Origin: Hypsibius dujardini
Taxonomy: Eukaryota; Tardigrada; Eutardigrada; Parachela; Hypsibiidae
Assembly (NCBI GenBank): GCA_001579985.1
Contig: LRSR01008700.1
Coordinates: 1-45,982 of the forward strand
DNA length: 45,982 bases
Reading direction: 5' to 3'
A program made the translations under genes and the position numbers. This document shows, in pieces, positions 43,800 to 45,982 of this stretch; positions within the stretch are counted from its first letter, which is position 1, and every line of letters begins with the position of its first letter. Below the pieces are notes generated by a model. The model was not told where the DNA came from, searched no databases, and saw nothing but the letters and a program-made list of their open reading frames with translations.

Positions 43800-45542
43800 A
43801 TTCTGTCTGTCCAAGACCAGTAACTTACTTATGCCTCGACAGGCGGACACAGTCAGTGATAACATGATAAGTGCCCTCAACCGAATCCATCGCAGGAGAG
43901 ACAACAACCGGTGGAACTGGCACTGGTGAAACCACCAGATCAGGCAGAGGCGCTGGTGGCACCGGTTCTTCCATCTTCAGGTTCAAATCCTCCACCACTG
44001 GGACTTCCTCAATGGGCACTGCCAGGATCTGTTCCACCCAACGACTTTTGGGTTTCCCCGGGCGCGGATCACTGAGATCCTCACTATCCGGCTTCACCTC
44101 TGACATCTGCGAGGCAGCGTCATCACTCGTGTCCTTCCCAGCTACTGAGGGCTCCCGTTCGGACGGTTCATCCGTGCCGAGCTCCGAGGACGGCGCTGCG
44201 GGCACGACTTTCCTTCTTCGGCCTCGCTTTTTGGGTTCCAGTGATATCAAAGCATCCAACCCTTAAACAATCAATACATTTAATCAATCGATCAACGGTA
44301 CCTTACTGTAGAAATGTTTAATCTGCTTACTTTAACTGAATCAGATTATTTAATTGTAAATTTAAATCAACATCATGGCTGATCAATTATTGAGACAGGC
44401 AAAAGATTAAAGAAGGTACAACCATTTTAATTCAAAATTGTTGAAAAGACAAAAAAACACGCTGTAGCGCATGCGCCTAAGTAAAAATGTTATGTATTTA
44501 TATTGAAATGAGCTTCCTGGTCGCCCGCTGATTATTCCCTAAAGTTAAATTCAAAGAGCTAAAACTGTTTTTAAATAGCAACGGTGAATACTTCAAAATT
44601 CATTTTGTATGTCAAACAATGGTTGTTATTTTAACTCTTTTAAATTACTAATATGATTTCTCCCTCATTTAATTAAAGCGTTTGGAAAGTTGAGGACAAA
44701 ATGGAACTGAACCGCTTCAAAATACTTCGAAAAAACAATAGCTAAAAACATCTTTTTATTAATACGCGGAATCTCCATTCAAACGAGTTTTCTTCAGAAT
44801 AAACGATGTCAAACAATGCACTGTAAGCAACCGGTCAATCAATCAAACAACTAAAAACAGGAAAAACAAACCAATCAGCACTGCAATCAGCCAATCAATC
44901 GAGCAACGTTCACACAGTAATTTTAAATTATCAAGTTATCAATCAAGCAGCCGCCTGTGACAGAAAATTCCCAGATTCCCATACCGTTCGAGCCTTCGAG
45001 ACCTGTCGCGGGAATCCCCTCTTCCCCCTGCGTCGCAACCTCATCCTTCCTGCTATTTCGCGTGGATCGCCTCCGACCACCCATTCCGACGGACTTACTA
45101 ACCGTCCTCCGTCGGCCCTTCTTCCGCGTCCGCTCCTCCTCCGCAATCATCTGATCGAGCCGCGAGTCAAAGTCATCGTCTTCCTCCTCAAAATCCTCCT
45201 CTGCGTCGAGGTTATTGTCCGTGTGCTCTGTCACCTTCAACAGGCGTTGAACGTGCTTATCGATGAGATCCTCGTCGTCACGTGGCGCAACTTCCCCCGA
45301 GGCGGTATTCGCACTCATCATCATCGTCATCATATCCAACGAAGTCGACCGATCAAACTCTCCTGTATCCCCCACTGACAAAGTCGGAAGTTGAGATCGG
45401 GTAGGACTGGCGGGGTTGAGCGGAAGCGGTTTTCTCCGGCGCCGCAGACTGATACCTCCACGGTTGTTGCTCCGTGGAACACCGCTGGAGGGGCCGGGCG
45501 GTACGGGCTCGTCACAACTCTCCGCCGAACTGGGTTCGTGCT
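36247..45542 (-). CDS. SETD2: histone H3 lysine-36 methyltransferase SETD2 (5' end missing)
   Basis: Exons: 45542-44985, 44261-43829, 43686-43512, 43251-43175, 43012-42811, 42402-42193, 42117-41875, 41521-41048, 40537-39926, 38467-38139, 37869-37515, 37156-36749 and 36462-36247. All phases join, giving 1429 residues to TGA 36249-36247. A basic/acidic low-complexity N part comes first. The AWS domain has seven Cys, with C-L-N-R-M-L-Y-I-E-C. The SET domain has E-Y-V-G-E-V-L-D, H-H-Y-F-M-A-L, R-F-T-N-H-S-C-D-P-N and F-D-Y-Q-F-E-R-Y-G-K. Post-SET is C-F-C-G-T-T-Q-C-R-G. Then a helical region (L-E-D-S-T-I-L), a Gln/Pro/Gly-rich linker, a WW domain split by an intron (L-P-K-D-W ... W-D-F-P), an SRI domain (R-K-F-T-H-N-V ... 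F-G-K-V-Y-K-P) and an acidic tail. Family role: nuclear H3K36 trimethylation coupled to RNA polymerase II through SRI. The frame is also open upstream to 45765, so the first exon could be longer. Confidence 0.97.
36536..36665. repeat. (TCTG/CCTG)n degenerate microsatellite, SETD2 last intron
   Basis: TGTCTGTCTG and GCCTGCC repeats fill much of the intron between the SRI exon and the last exon. Confidence 0.8.
37185..37215. repeat. short (GACA)n tract, SETD2 intron
   Basis: About 30 bp of GACAGACA just upstream of the SRI exon. Confidence 0.85.
37905..38130. repeat. (GACA)n-rich intron of SETD2
   Basis: Degenerate GACA/AACA tetranucleotides occupy nearly the whole intron that splits the WW domain. 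Confidence 0.85.
38468..39925. other. 1.46-kb SETD2 intron
   Basis: AT-rich, with no ORF of interest. A small inverted pair (GGGAAAGT near 39210 and ACTTTCCC near 39260) lies within a GC-richer patch at 39165-39300, possibly a short decayed element. Confidence 0.35.
40903..40945. repeat. (GACA)n tract, SETD2 intron
   Basis: About 40 bp of CAGACAGA in the intron between the helical-region exon and the Gln-rich exon. Confidence 0.85.
41665..41845. repeat. (GACA)n-rich SETD2 intron
   Basis: Degenerate CAGA/GACA repeats throughout the intron upstream of the 41521 exon. Confidence 0.8.
43064..43096. repeat. (TCTG)n tract, SETD2 intron
   Basis: CTGTCTGTCTGT and CTGTC repeats between two SET exons. 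Here the repeat is on the opposite strand from most others in this gene. Confidence 0.85.
43760..43799. repeat. (TCTG)n tract, SETD2 intron
   Basis: About 40 bp of pure GTCTGTCT in the intron before the AWS exon. Confidence 0.9.
44262..44984. other. 723-bp SETD2 intron
   Basis: AT-rich intron with several AATCAATCAA tracts. No gene or clear repeat element. Confidence 0.5.
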
Positions 45543-45982
45543 CTGGAATGAGCATAAAAAGGTTGAGCAAAAACGTGAAAGACTTAAAAGTGGTACTGAG
45601 CAATGTAGTCGTCGTAGTCGAGTATCGAAGATTCTGAATTTTTAGTAAGTTTAACGGTGACTCCGCCCATTGGCCCCCAGCAATACAGCTGGACCCCAGA
45701 GAGCAATATTGATCCTCCCCAAAAACAATCGTTCCAGTACCACCCCGAACGGTGAAAAAGTTCACCCTTTAATCCAGCTTCAAGATAGACATACCCATGC
45801 TGTGAGGGTAGGGCGAAAAAGGGATAAAAATTCTACGATCGTATTTTTTGGAAATCAACACTTCAATCATCCAATCAAACGTAGCTTTCTTCAGTGGAAT
45901 TACAAAGTGATCCCGAATAGCACCAGGATCGATTTTCCTGATATCAGGTCAGCTTAAACCTGAAAGTGTCAATCGGAAATTA
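45543..45982. other. upstream part of SETD2, structure unresolved
   Basis: A strong polypyrimidine/AG acceptor precedes 45542. The minus frame nevertheless stays open through 45765 (with a Met there), so this is either intron or extra coding sequence. No further exon was recognised. Confidence 0.4.

Noticed and set aside
43871-44266. 131-aa plus-strand ORF
   Set aside because: Antisense of a SETD2 exon whose phases and splice sites fit. The same applies to 40030-40461 and 36888-37145.

Overview
This is intron-rich animal nuclear DNA. It has GT-AG introns of about 50 bp to 2 kb, mariner transposons with TA target duplications, a Gag-type retroelement ORF, a SETD2-type histone methyltransferase and an ANF/natriuretic-peptide-type receptor. 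An invertebrate is likely. A tardigrade is my best guess, but nothing in the sequence proves it. The only host gene I name with confidence is SETD2.

Layout. 1-3000 (-): a 1000-codon open Gag/protease reading frame that runs off the left edge, with a candidate LTR behind it (3304-3588). 3964-4173: a small inverted-repeat element. 5425-6082: a 5'-truncated mariner. 6663-28296 (+): four tandem paralogues of a membrane-anchored bulb-type (B-type) mannose-lectin family. Gene A (6663-8636) has one lectin domain; gene B (12436-17354) and gene D (24953-28296) are full three-domain genes; gene C (about 19408-23860) is a clear pseudogene. Between A and B lies a decayed 2.15-kb inverted-repeat transposon (9702-11850). 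A near-complete mariner (22136-23481) sits inside pseudogene C. 28609-35315 (-): a 12-exon receptor with an ANF-type ligand-binding ectodomain, one membrane span and no cyclase, so it resembles a clearance receptor. It carries a third mariner (31645-32993) in an intron. 36247-45542 (-): the last 13 exons of SETD2 (AWS, SET, post-SET, middle helical region, WW, SRI), with the 5' end not identified.

The most unusual content is the lectin cluster. Each full gene encodes a signal peptide, a small linker exon, three lectin domains (one exon each), an acidic linker, one transmembrane exon of exactly 79 nt and a short tail. Every intron from the signal exon to the transmembrane exon is phase 1, so domains can be lost or shuffled in frame. 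The spliced models close exactly: A 240 aa, B 529 aa, D 537 aa. Gene A is what remains after loss of domains 1 and 2, and a relic of domain 1 is still visible in its intron. Gene C carries a nonsense codon, a 132-bp transposon insertion, a frameshift and lost splice sites. D keeps three perfect QxDxNxVxY mannose-binding motifs. The family looks like type I surface receptors for mannose-containing glycans evolving by birth and death. That function is inference.

(GACA)n microsatellites fill many introns and create long Cys/Ser or Arg/Gln/Thr ORFs in all frames. These are not genes.
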